A stretch of DNA of 11,044 nt. Source: Oscillospiraceae bacterium. GTDB taxonomy: Bacteria; Bacillota; Clostridia; Oscillospirales; Oscillospiraceae. The DNA is taken from assembly GCA_016287555.1 (NCBI GenBank), contig JAEFAK010000046.1:1-11044 (forward strand). The letters run 5' to 3'. Numbering within the stretch: the stretch's first letter is position 1; every line of letters begins with the position of its first letter. The notes under the pieces are model-generated. The model worked only from the letters and a program-made list of their open reading frames with translations. It was not told where the DNA came from and did no database searches. This document shows, piece by piece, positions 1 to 5,841 of the stretch. The position numbers and the translations under genes were made by a program.

Positions 1-215
1 CGCCGGGAGATGCTGCCCATGTCGTAGCCGTTGACCACCACGCGGCCCTCGGTGCTGGCGATCTCCCCGGTGAGCAGCTTGATGATGGTGGTCTTGCCGC
101 TGCCGGAGGGGCCCACCAGGAAGGCAAATTCCCCGTCGTCCATGGCGAAGGAGACGTCCTCGATGGCCGGCGTGCCATTTTCATAGGATTTATAGACATG
201 CTCTAAGCTAATCAT
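1..215 (-). CDS. ftsE: Cell-division ABC ATPase FtsE (N-terminal part, cut by window edge)
   Basis: Only the first 71 or so residues are in the window; the rest lies beyond the left edge. FtsE is the cytoplasmic ATPase of the FtsEX complex, which in Gram-positive bacteria controls peptidoglycan hydrolases at division or elongation sites. The visible part opens MISLEHVYKSYENGTPAIED, and the Walker A motif GPSGSGKT lies at residues 35-42, followed by KLLTGE and VNGYDM, a pattern I recognise as FtsE-like rather than a generic ABC ATPase. The ATG at 213-215 has a GGAGG ribosome binding site at 228-232, 12 nt upstream, which is a somewhat long spacing. The gene begins 19 nt after the stop of the PucR-type regulator, so the two are probably cotranscribed. 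ftsX would be expected next but is outside the window. Another ABC ATPase cannot be wholly excluded from this fragment. Confidence 0.85.
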   Translation of the reverse strand, partial: MISLEHVYKSYENGTPAIEDVSFAMDDGEFAFLVGPSGSGKTTIIKLLTGEIASTEGRVVVNGYDMGSISR

Positions 216-234
216 GCGTTCTGTAAGCCTCCGC

Positions 235-1326
235 TCAGCTCTTCTGCTCCTGCGAGTTCAGGTATTTCTTCACCATGAGCGCCACCTTGAAGACGATGGC
301 GTTCTCGAATTCGCGCAGGTCGAGCCCCGTCAGCTTCTTGATCTTGTCGAGGCGGTAAACGAGGGTGTTTCTGTGAACGAACAGCTTGCGCGAGGTCTCG
401 GATACGTTCAGGTTGTTTTCAAAGAACTTGTTTATCGTATAGAGCGTCTCCTGATCGAGCGCGTCTATGGGGTTTTTCTTGAAGACCTCGGAGATGAACA
501 TCTCGCAGAGAGTCGTCGGGAGCTGGTATATCAGGCGGCCGATGCCGAGATTGTCATAGTACATGACGCTCTTTTCATTGTCGAACACCTTGCCGACCTC
601 GATGGCGACCTGCGCCTCCTTATAGCGCTCGGCGAGCTCGCGCAGGTGGTTGGCGACGCTGCCGACGCCGATGACGGTCTTGACGTAGAGCTCGGATGAG
701 AGCGTGCCGGAGATCTGCTCGGCTATCTTGCCGAGCTCCTCGCTGCCCATGCCGGGCAGAAGCTCCTTGATGAGGACAATGTCCGTCTCGCTGACTGAAA
801 AGATGAAATCGCGCTGCTTGTCGGGGAACATGCCCTGCATGACCTCCATGGTCGCGGGCTCGACCTTGTCCATCTGGCGGACGAGCAGGACCGCCCTGGG
901 CACGGTCATATCGAAGTGCAGCTCCTTGGCGCGCACGTACATGTCGACCATGAGCGTGTTGTCGGAGATGATGTTTTTTATGAACGCGGTCTTGTCATAC
1001 TTTTCTTCATAATATATCTTCGCCTCGTTGAAGGCGATGGCCGCAAGGACGCAGACGCAGCTCGCCTCGTCGTCCGTTCCCTCGACGAAGACGGCATAGT
1101 CGAAGTCGGCGTTGTACCCGCCGAGGACCTTGAACGTCCTTCCGTCGTAGCGGATGAGCGATTCGGAGGATTCGCCGATGACTCCGGCCGCCCTGCCGAG
1201 GCGCGTTCCGACCATGGAAAGCTCGTTGCAGGCGGTGACGTTGCCCTCGTTGTCCATGACGCCGATGACCCGGTCTGTCGCCTCTTTCATCTGAACGATA
1301 ACGCTCTGGAAGATCCTGCCTGACAT
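235..1326 (-). CDS. PucR/CdaR-type transcriptional regulator with C-terminal helix-turn-helix
   Basis: A 363-residue putative DNA-binding regulator. The C-terminal part (about 290-355) is a clear PucR-type helix-turn-helix: ETLYTINKFFENNLNVSETS followed by RKLFVHRNTLVYRLDKIKKL, where the HRNTLxYRLxKI stretch is the family hallmark. The middle (about 140-265) resembles the GGDEF-like domain of CdaR/PucR regulators. The first 100 or so residues begin with a stretch (VIGVMDNEGNVTACN) that reads like a PAS-type sensor fold, though I cannot name the ligand. The ATG at 1324-1326 is chosen because AAAGGGTGG lies just upstream; the frame stays open 27 codons further, but those codons are arginine- and cysteine-rich and fall in the 5' leader. 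The gene has its own promoter and is followed 19 nt later by ftsE, so it may affect ftsEX expression, directly or through cotranscription. Confidence 0.85.
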   Translation of the reverse strand: MSGRIFQSVIVQMKEATDRVIGVMDNEGNVTACNELSMVGTRLGRAAGVIGESSESLIRYDGRTFKVLGGYNADFDYAVFVEGTDDEASCVCVLAAIAFNEAKIYYEEKYDKTAFIKNIISDNTLMVDMYVRAKELHFDMTVPRAVLLVRQMDKVEPATMEVMQGMFPDKQRDFIFSVSETDIVLIKELLPGMGSEELGKIAEQISGTLSSELYVKTVIGVGSVANHLRELAERYKEAQVAIEVGKVFDNEKSVMYYDNLGIGRLIYQLPTTLCEMFISEVFKKNPIDALDQETLYTINKFFENNLNVSETSRKLFVHRNTLVYRLDKIKKLTGLDLREFENAIVFKVALMVKKYLNSQEQKS

Positions 1327-1436
1327 CTGAGTCCACCCTTTCCCGCGCCCTTTACGCAAGGACGCTGCCCGGCCGGCAAGCCGGCATAAATTACAAATCG
1401 GATACACGCTGTTGACATAATGGAGTATTCTTTCAC

Positions 1437-1465
1437 ACTATACCCTTTTCTTTGTTATTTTTCAA
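1437..1465 (-). promoter_or_regulatory. Sigma-A promoter of the PucR-type regulator and ftsE
   Basis: On the minus strand TTGAAA (1460-1465) and TATAGT (1437-1442) are separated by exactly 17 nt; each hexamer differs from consensus at one position. Transcription should start near 1430, giving a leader of about 100 nt. That leader contains a GCCGGC-TT-GCCGGC inverted repeat (1372-1385). Upstream, 1466-1549 is AT-rich with a small GGCTG-TTT-CAGCC hairpin (1518-1530) and nothing else that I can assign. Confidence 0.7.
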
Positions 1466-1549
1466 GACGCAAATTCCAAAAATTCGTTTATTTTTTGTGA
1501 ATATTTTTGACGCGGGGGGCTGTTTCAGCCTGCATACGCAAATTTGACG

Positions 1550-1581
1550 AAAAAAAGCCTGCCGTCCTGAGACGGCAGGCT
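1550..1581 (-). terminator. Rho-independent terminator of msmK/ugpC
   Basis: An 11-bp perfect stem, AGCCTGCCGTC / GACGGCAGGCT with loop CTGA, is followed on the minus strand by seven T residues (complement of 1550-1556). It lies 23 nt after the stop codon of the ABC ATPase gene and separates it from the regulator-ftsE unit. The plus strand has only TTTT after the stem, so it is mainly directional. Confidence 0.93.
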
Positions 1582-1604
1582 TTTGAAAATCGGAGAGTAT
1601 GTTG

Positions 1605-2723
1605 TCAGTTGGTGATGGTCTTCTCGGTCTCGTAGTCGAAGAGGTGGATCTTTCTCGCGTCGAAGCAGACCTTGATCTCGTCGTCCATCTTGCAGTTGGT
1701 GGAGCCGGTCGGAACGACACCGGTGAACTGGATGTCGCCCTCGGACAGATAAAGGTTGGTATCGGCGCCGAGCAGCTCGGTCATCTCGACCTTGACGTCG
1801 ACGACGCAGTCGGGATACTGGGCCATGTAGGCTTCCTCGGCATGGATGTCGTTCGGGCGGATGCCGAAGATGACCTTCTTGCCGGCATACGCAAGCACTT
1901 CGGGCTTACGGCCCTTGCTCTCGGGAAGAGCGACCTTCGCCTTCTCGCCGAAGCGGAGGTAGGTCACGCCGCCCTCGTCGACCAGCTCGCCCTCGCAGGT
2001 GTTCATCTGCGGGGTGCCGATGAAGGTCGCGACGAAGAGGTTGGCCGGATTCTCATACAGATACTGCGGAGCGGCGATCTGCTGGATGAAGCCGTCCTTC
2101 ATGACGACGATGCGGGTACCCATCGTCATAGCCTCGGTCTGGTCGTGGGTAACGTAGATGAACGTGGTGGCGAGCTTCTTGTGCAGCTTGGCGAGCTCGG
2201 AACGCATCGCGGTACGGAGCTTTGCGTCGAGGTTGGACAGAGGCTCGTCGAGAAGGAAGACCTTCGGGTTACGCACGATGGCGCGGCCGAGCGCGACACG
2301 CTGCCTCTGGCCGCCGGAAAGCGCGGCAGGCTTTCTGTCGAGCAGGTGCTCTATCTCAAGGATCTGAGCGGCCTCGTCGACACGGCGCTTGATCTCATCC
2401 TTGGGCATCTTGCGGATCTTCAGACCGAAGGACATATTCTCAAAAACGGTCATATGAGGATACAGCGCGTAGTTCTGGAAGACCATCGCTATATCTCTCT
2501 CCTTGGGGGGAACGTCATTGACGAGCTTGCCGTCTATGTAGAGCTCACCGGCGGTGATCTCTTCGAGGCCGGCTATCATGCGCAGGGTCGTGGACTTTCC
2601 GCAGCCGGAAGGACCGACAAGGATTATAAATTCCTTATCCTCAACGTCAAGGTTGAAGTCGGAGACCGCCGTGACGCCGCCCGCGTATTTCTTGTAGATC
2701 CCCTTCATAGTTACGCTGGACAT
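1605..2723 (-). CDS. msmK: Sugar ABC transporter ATPase, MsmK/UgpC/MalK family
   Basis: A 372-residue ATPase that energises carbohydrate (CUT1-type) ABC importers from the cytoplasmic side. All ABC motifs are intact: Walker A GPSGCGKST (37-45), Q-loop Q83 in MVFQNYALYPHM, signature LSGGQ (135-139), Walker B VFLLDE (155-160), D-loop SNLD, and H-loop H193 in VTHDQTEAMTM. Residues about 235-365 form the C-terminal TOBE/OB region, with the typical FIGTPQMN and FGIRPNDIH stretches. The length fits the family (about 360-380). The ATG at 2721-2723 has a GGAGGT site 7-8 nt upstream. No permease or binding-protein gene is adjacent, so it is an orphan ATPase, as is common in Bacillota, where one MsmK serves several importers. 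MsmK, UgpC and MalK cannot be told apart from this sequence. Confidence 0.93.
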   Translation of the reverse strand: MSSVTMKGIYKKYAGGVTAVSDFNLDVEDKEFIILVGPSGCGKSTTLRMIAGLEEITAGELYIDGKLVNDVPPKERDIAMVFQNYALYPHMTVFENMSFGLKIRKMPKDEIKRRVDEAAQILEIEHLLDRKPAALSGGQRQRVALGRAIVRNPKVFLLDEPLSNLDAKLRTAMRSELAKLHKKLATTFIYVTHDQTEAMTMGTRIVVMKDGFIQQIAAPQYLYENPANLFVATFIGTPQMNTCEGELVDEGGVTYLRFGEKAKVALPESKGRKPEVLAYAGKKVIFGIRPNDIHAEEAYMAQYPDCVVDVKVEMTELLGADTNLYLSEGDIQFTGVVPTGSTNCKMDDEIKVCFDARKIHLFDYETEKTITN

Positions 2724-2780
2724 ATTCTACCTCCGAATAAATTATTTTTTGATTTTCAATCTTTATTAGAAGTTGTGCTT

Positions 2781-2809
2781 ATTGTAACATAAACGCTTAA
2801 AAATGTATA
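2781..2809 (-). promoter_or_regulatory. Candidate sigma-A promoter for msmK/ugpC
   Basis: In the AT-rich 139-nt gap between the pseudouridine synthase gene and msmK, the minus strand carries TATACA (2804-2809), a 17-nt spacer and TACAAT (2781-2786), the latter preceded by TG one base upstream (extended -10). The -35 box matches consensus at four of six positions. The spacing and the extended -10 make it the best candidate in the gap. No terminator hairpin is visible in the gap, so readthrough from the upstream gene is also possible. Confidence 0.5.
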
Positions 2810-2862
2810 TTAACCGAACATACAAACGTTGCCGCTTATTTTTGTTGACTTTTACAAATCTT

Positions 2863-3573
2863 CTAAATATCTTCAAACATCAGCCCGACCTCGTCGTCGG
2901 ACAGGAGCCTGAAGGCGCCGGGCTCGAGGCCCGGATCAAGCCTCAGTCTGCCAATGGCGACCCTCTTGAGCTTCGCGACCGGAGCCCCGACCGCGGCAAG
3001 CATGCGCTTGACCTCATGGTACTTCCCTTCCGACAGAAACACTCGGACCTGATACTCGCCGAGGCGCTCCATCCTCGCGGGAAGGAACTGCGTCCCGTCC
3101 CAGAGAGTGAGGCCGGCGGCGATGCGCTCCTCCGCGTCGGGAGCGGGCACGACGGAGACCTCCGCCTCATATGTTTTGACCACGCCCTTTACCGGCGCGA
3201 TTATGTTATGAGCGAGCTCGCCGTCGTCGGTCAGGATGAGCAGGCCCTCGGTATCCTTGTCTAGCCTTCCCGCGGGCGCTACGCCGCGTTTTTTCGCGAA
3301 GTCGTCCATGAGATCGAGCACGGTCTTTTCCTTCTCGTCCTCGGTCGCGGTGACGACGCCCTTGGGCTTGTTCATCATATAGACGACACGGCGCACGTAG
3401 TTAAGGGGCTCCCCGTCGAGCGTAACGAGATCCCTGTCAGTATCGATGCGCATGCCGACCTTGGCGGGAGCGCCGTTTATGAGCACGCGCCCGGTCTTAA
3501 TGAGGCCCCGCGCCTGCGAGCGTGTCGCAGAGCCCGACGAGGTCACGAGCCTTTCGAGTCTGAATATCGGCAT
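2863..3573 (-). CDS. rsuA: RsuA-family 16S rRNA pseudouridine synthase
   Basis: A 236-residue enzyme of the RsuA/RluB/RluE/RluF family, which isomerises a specific uridine in rRNA to pseudouridine. The N-terminal 55 or so residues form an S4 RNA-binding domain (RLERLVTSSGSATRSQARGL then IKTGRVLING). The catalytic domain has the motif AGRLDKDTEGLLILTDDG with the catalytic aspartate at residue 105, then KTYEAEV and the family stretch SEGKYHEVKRMLAAVG. The short length and the C-terminal GAFRLLSDDEV resemble RsuA (U516 of 16S rRNA) more than the longer RluB, but the target base is inferred. The ATG at 3571-3573 sits 7 nt behind AAGGAGG; the frame continues to a TTG at 3591, which would place the ribosome site inside the gene. 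It diverges from the DUF4830-like gene with only 49 nt between starts. Confidence 0.9.
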   Translation of the reverse strand: MPIFRLERLVTSSGSATRSQARGLIKTGRVLINGAPAKVGMRIDTDRDLVTLDGEPLNYVRRVVYMMNKPKGVVTATEDEKEKTVLDLMDDFAKKRGVAPAGRLDKDTEGLLILTDDGELAHNIIAPVKGVVKTYEAEVSVVPAPDAEERIAAGLTLWDGTQFLPARMERLGEYQVRVFLSEGKYHEVKRMLAAVGAPVAKLKRVAIGRLRLDPGLEPGAFRLLSDDEVGLMFEDI

Positions 3574-3622
3574 AGGCCGCCTCCTTAACAAATATGCTTT
3601 ATAAAAAAACGGCGGTGTCGTT

Positions 3623-4074
3623 ATGTTCGTTTATACAGCAAAACTCTCCCGAAAAAAATCGTCGCGGCTGCCGTTGCCGCCGCGGCCGTCATAGTCGCGG
3701 TCATACTCGCAGTCGCTTTGAGCTCGGCGGGAAAGGCCGCCGGCGCGCCCGACATGAGCCGTAACGCCGACAGGGTCGCCTGGCTGCGCTCTCTCGGCCG
3801 GGAGGTCGAAGCAGAACCGCTGGAGAGCCGTACCGTCGTCATCCCGCGCACTTTCGGCGGGGTATATGCCGACTATATCGCTCTCCAGCGCGAACAGGGT
3901 TTTCCGCTTGAGGATTACGGCGGCATGGAAGCCACCCGGTATACCTACCGCGTTACGAACTGGGAGGGAGACGAGGAGGTCGTCGCCGACATGATCGTAT
4001 ACGGGCAGACCGTCATCGCCGGGGACCTGCAGTGCCCGGCGATGGACGGATTTATGCAGGCGTTGAAGCCTTAA
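3623..4074 (+). CDS. DUF4830-like membrane-anchored protein, reading frame broken at an A7 run
   Basis: The body of this gene is open from about 3658 to the TAA at 4072-4074, but its only good start is an ATG at 3623-3625 in another frame, with GGCGGTG (3611-3617) as a moderate ribosome site. Reading from that ATG gives MFVYTAKLSRKK up to an A7 run (3652-3658); a -1 shift there continues as IVAAAVAAAVIVAVILAVAL, one transmembrane helix (about residues 13-33), and then an extracytoplasmic domain with RNADRVAWLRSLGREVEAEP, VVIPRTFGGVYADYI, LQREQGFPLEDYGG and YTYRVTNW. From memory this pattern matches DUF4830 proteins of Clostridia. The joined product would be 150 residues. Without the shift, translation stops at TAG 3692-3694 after 23 residues. 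The shift may be programmed, a true mutation, or a base-calling error. The function is unknown. The gene ends 3 nt before the end of the convergent FNT channel gene. Confidence 0.72.
3652..3658 (+). other. In-phase A_AAA_AAA slippery heptamer
   Basis: In the frame of the ATG at 3623 the codons read CGA AAA AAA TCG, so the seven adenines form the X_XXY_YYZ heptamer in the correct phase for -1 slippage. A stem can form just downstream: 3661-3668 with 3679-3686 (8 pairs including one U-G, loop of 10), or its inner 6 pairs starting at 3663. The zero-frame stop TAG is at 3692-3694. The site could also support transcriptional slippage. A single missing A in the sequence would look the same, so the call as a functional site is tentative. 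Confidence 0.4.
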
Positions 4075-4077
4075 GCC

Positions 4078-4881
4078 TTACTTGGCCTTCTTCTGGCGGA
4101 GATATACCGCCCAGTAGGGCAGGCCGACGAGGCCCGCGCCGCCGACTATATTGCCGAGCGTGACGGGGATGAGGTTCTTGACAAAGAAGGCGCCCCAGGT
4201 CAGCTTTTCGGCGGCGATGCCGTACTCTCCCTTGGCGAAGAGGCCGGCGGAGATGTAGTACATATTGGCGACGCTGTGCTCGAAGCCGCAGAGGACGAAG
4301 AGCATGATCGGGAAGAAAATGCCGATGATCTTGCCGGAAACGGTCTTGGCGGCGAAGGAGATCCAAACGGCGATGCAGACGAGGAAGTTGCAGGCGAGGC
4401 CGCGCAGGAACGCGTCGCCGAAGGTCATGGAGACTTTTCCGTTGGCCGTCGAGACTATGGCCGCGGCGAGGCCGCCCTCGGCTCCGCCGAAGAGGTCGGC
4501 GGTGTGCCCGTAGACGGCGATGGCGGCGACGATGATGCCGCCGATGAGGTTGCCTATGTAGACGACGATCCAGTTCTTGAGCATGCCGCCGACGGAGGCT
4601 TCGCCCTCAAGAACGGGGATTATTATCAGGCAGTTGCCCGTAAAGAGCTCGCTGCCCGCGACAAGCACCATGGCAAGCCCGGCCGGGAAGACGCACGCGC
4701 CGACGAGCTTGGCGACGGCCTTGCTCTGGATAGTCACGGCGGCGGTCGTCGCTCCGACGCCGGCGAGCGCGATGAACGCTCCGGCGAGGATGCCGAGGAT
4801 GAGGAGCTTGAGTACCGAATTTGTGGTCTTGCCTTTTCCGATGGCGATATAGTTTTTCGCCACTTCAGCGGGAGAATTCAT
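4078..4881 (-). CDS. Formate/nitrite transporter (FNT) family channel, FocA/NirC type
   Basis: A 267-residue integral membrane protein of the FNT family, pentameric channels that move formate, nitrite, lactate or hydrosulfide across the inner membrane. Six hydrophobic segments are visible. Family signatures are present: GSELFTGNCLI (about 76-86), LACNFLVCIAVW (162-173), and CGFEHSVANMYYI (198-210) with the conserved pore histidine at H202. The ATG at 4879-4881 is preferred because GGAGGT lies 7 nt upstream; the in-frame ATG at 4896 overlaps that ribosome site. The gene has its own near-consensus promoter and is separated from the upstream membrane-protein gene by a terminator. In a fermenting anaerobe formate export or import is the likely role, but nitrite or HS- cannot be excluded, and no pyruvate formate-lyase or nitrite reductase gene is nearby to decide. 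Confidence 0.9.
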   Translation of the reverse strand: MNSPAEVAKNYIAIGKGKTTNSVLKLLILGILAGAFIALAGVGATTAAVTIQSKAVAKLVGACVFPAGLAMVLVAGSELFTGNCLIIIPVLEGEASVGGMLKNWIVVYIGNLIGGIIVAAIAVYGHTADLFGGAEGGLAAAIVSTANGKVSMTFGDAFLRGLACNFLVCIAVWISFAAKTVSGKIIGIFFPIMLFVLCGFEHSVANMYYISAGLFAKGEYGIAAEKLTWGAFFVKNLIPVTLGNIVGGAGLVGLPYWAVYLRQKKAK

Positions 4882-4912
4882 GATCTGTACCTCCATGCTT
4901 ACGCTTCATTTT

Positions 4913-4943
4913 GCGCCCGCGCTTTCAGTCTTTTCCCGGGCGC
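4913..4943 (-). other. Leader hairpin of the FNT channel mRNA
   Basis: The predicted 5' leader of the FNT channel gene holds a 7-bp all-GC stem, GCGCCCG paired with CGGGCGC, with a 17-nt A-rich loop. It is not followed by a T-run, so it is not a terminator. It may stabilise the mRNA or bind a regulator; I do not recognise a riboswitch class. Confidence 0.3.
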
Positions 4944-4957
4944 CTGTGATCTCGTTC

Positions 4958-4986
4958 ATTCTATACCTTATCTATTTAAATGTCAA
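4958..4986 (-). promoter_or_regulatory. Near-consensus sigma-A promoter of the FNT channel gene
   Basis: On the minus strand a perfect TTGACA (4981-4986) is followed after 17 nt by TAGAAT (4958-4963), one mismatch from TATAAT. The transcript would start near 4951, leaving a leader of about 70 nt. There is no obvious FNR- or CRP-type palindrome next to it. Confidence 0.8.
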
Positions 4987-5043
4987 ACGCAAATCATTCC
5001 GCCGGCAGGCAAAAGTCATTTCTCTCCTCTCCCCTTTTCCGGA

Positions 5044-5080
5044 TAAAAGAAATCCCCCGGCGCCGCATGACGCCGGGGGA
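5044..5080 (-). terminator. Rho-independent terminator of the membrane-protein gene
   Basis: A perfect 10-bp stem, TCCCCCGGCG (5053-5062) with CGCCGGGGGA (5071-5080), loop of 8, followed on the minus strand by TTTCTTTTA. It begins 21 nt after the stop of the gene ending at 5102 and insulates it from the FNT channel gene. Confidence 0.9.
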
Positions 5081-5101
5081 ACTTTTATGTATGGGAGGGG
5101 A

Positions 5102-5623
5102 TCAATCGAATTCGTACTTGGCCGCATAGGAGCGACGGATGGCTCTGCCGATGAACCACGCGACGATGGTCAGAGCTATGAGCACTATCATAAAGATTAT
5201 CTGGCCTACTCTCTTGTCGGCAGCCTGAAGGCCGAAGATGCACATCGTGGGGAGCAGGGTCGAGGTCAAATAGCCGAAGAAGAAGTTGAATATCTTGCTG
5301 CTGATGAGGCCTATGAACGGGAGGCACTGCATAATGACTATCGCGATCATGCCGTTCGGGTTCTTGTTGTAGCCAAACAGAGCGGAGAAGAAGAGGATCG
5401 CAAGGATGATGATGATCGACACCACGACAAACTGCCAGCCGACGTTCTTGCCGACGAGCTTGAGCGAGCTTACCTTCTCTATGCTGAGGCCGAGGCCCTT
5501 ATCCTTGGCGGAGCCGGGAACGACGAAGCGGAAGCCCGACAGAGTCGTCATCTCAAAGAAAATGACTATACTGAGAAGAACAGTGTAAATAAAGCCTTTG
5601 GTTTTGCTCTCCAAAAATTTCAT
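5102..5623 (-). CDS. Uncharacterised multi-pass membrane protein
   Basis: A 173-residue protein that I do not recognise. It has four to five hydrophobic helices: about 10-28, 62-84, 91-109, possibly 113-132, and 139-159. A polar loop of about 33 residues (29-61, with FRFVVPGSAKDKGLGLSIEK) lies between the first two. The C-terminus (GRAIRRSYAAKYEFD) is positively charged and probably cytoplasmic. No enzyme motif, conserved histidine or signal peptide cleavage site is visible. The ATG at 5621-5623 follows AAGGGGTG by about 7 nt; an in-frame ATG 10 codons upstream lacks a ribosome site. It is a single-gene unit with an excellent promoter and a strong terminator, so it is likely well expressed. 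It diverges from the uracil-DNA glycosylase operon. Confidence 0.8.
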   Translation of the reverse strand: MKFLESKTKGFIYTVLLSIVIFFEMTTLSGFRFVVPGSAKDKGLGLSIEKVSSLKLVGKNVGWQFVVVSIIIILAILFFSALFGYNKNPNGMIAIVIMQCLPFIGLISSKIFNFFFGYLTSTLLPTMCIFGLQAADKRVGQIIFMIVLIALTIVAWFIGRAIRRSYAAKYEFD

Positions 5624-5667
5624 CCGAGTGCACCCCTTTGATTTGATAGGCATATTTTTATATGCGC

Positions 5668-5696
5668 ATTATAGCACAGAGCTTTTTGCTTGACAA
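5668..5696 (-). promoter_or_regulatory. Strong sigma-A promoter of the membrane-protein gene
   Basis: The minus strand shows TTGTCA (5691-5696), a 17-nt spacer and a perfect TATAAT (5668-5673) preceded by TGC, an extended -10. The transcription start should be near 5661, about 38 nt before the ATG. The -35 overlaps CTTGACAAG, which also reads as TTGACA on the plus strand (5690-5695), but no good plus-strand -10 follows at 17 nt. Confidence 0.85.
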
Positions 5697-5747
5697 GAGA
5701 TATTTAGAAAAAATGATAACTTCTTTGGTCAATATCACTATGAAAAA

Positions 5748-5776
5748 TTGCAATATAGACATATTCATGCTACAAT
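5748..5776 (+). promoter_or_regulatory. Sigma-A promoter of the uracil-DNA glycosylase operon
   Basis: TTGCAA (5748-5753), a 17-nt spacer and TACAAT (5771-5776). The transcript would start near 5783, which supports the glycosylase start at 5842 and rules out the in-frame ATG at 5662 as the normal start. Confidence 0.65.
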
Positions 5777-5841
5777 TATCGCAAACGGAACGTTTTTTCC
5801 GTACACATTTTATTTCAAAGCGAAAGCGGGGGAAAACTCCC

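Noticed and set aside
1..215. A possible assembly junction near the ftsE start, because its codons favour ACC, GTG and CTG more than the rest.
   Set aside because: Only about 70 codons are visible, and the regulator-to-ftsE spacing with a proper ribosome site looks natural.
1412..1442. TTGACA on the plus strand with TATACC downstream, looking like a promoter.
   Set aside because: The spacer is 21 nt, and only genes on the opposite strand follow. The minus-strand promoter overlapping it is much better.
1599..2792. A 397-codon open frame on the plus strand, antisense to the ABC ATPase gene.
   Set aside because: It mirrors the codon pattern of a complete MsmK/UgpC gene, has no ribosome site or family motif, and starts inside a terminator-proximal region. 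Similar long antisense frames at 4276-5046, 7793-8680 and 9677-10609 are rejected for the same reason.
2786..2803. A catabolite-response (cre)-like sequence around AAACGCTT upstream of the sugar ATPase gene.
   Set aside because: Against the TGWNANCGNTNWCA consensus it misses the second base and the final CA, three mismatches at key positions; too weak to claim.
3718..4074. Taking the TTG at 3718 as the start of the DUF4830-like gene.
   Set aside because: It has no ribosome site and would cut off nearly all of the in-frame transmembrane helix encoded just upstream (3658-3717).
5690..5720. TTGACA on the plus strand as the glycosylase promoter.
   Set aside because: No acceptable -10 lies at 16-18 nt, while TTGCAA-17-TACAAT at 5748-5776 fits better; the hexamer belongs to the -35 of the divergent gene.
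5662..5841. An N-terminal extension of the uracil-DNA glycosylase by 60 codons from an ATG at 5662.
   Set aside because: The stretch overlaps two promoters, is AT-rich, matches nothing in the family, and the ATG at 5842 has a ribosome site and gives the normal domain start.
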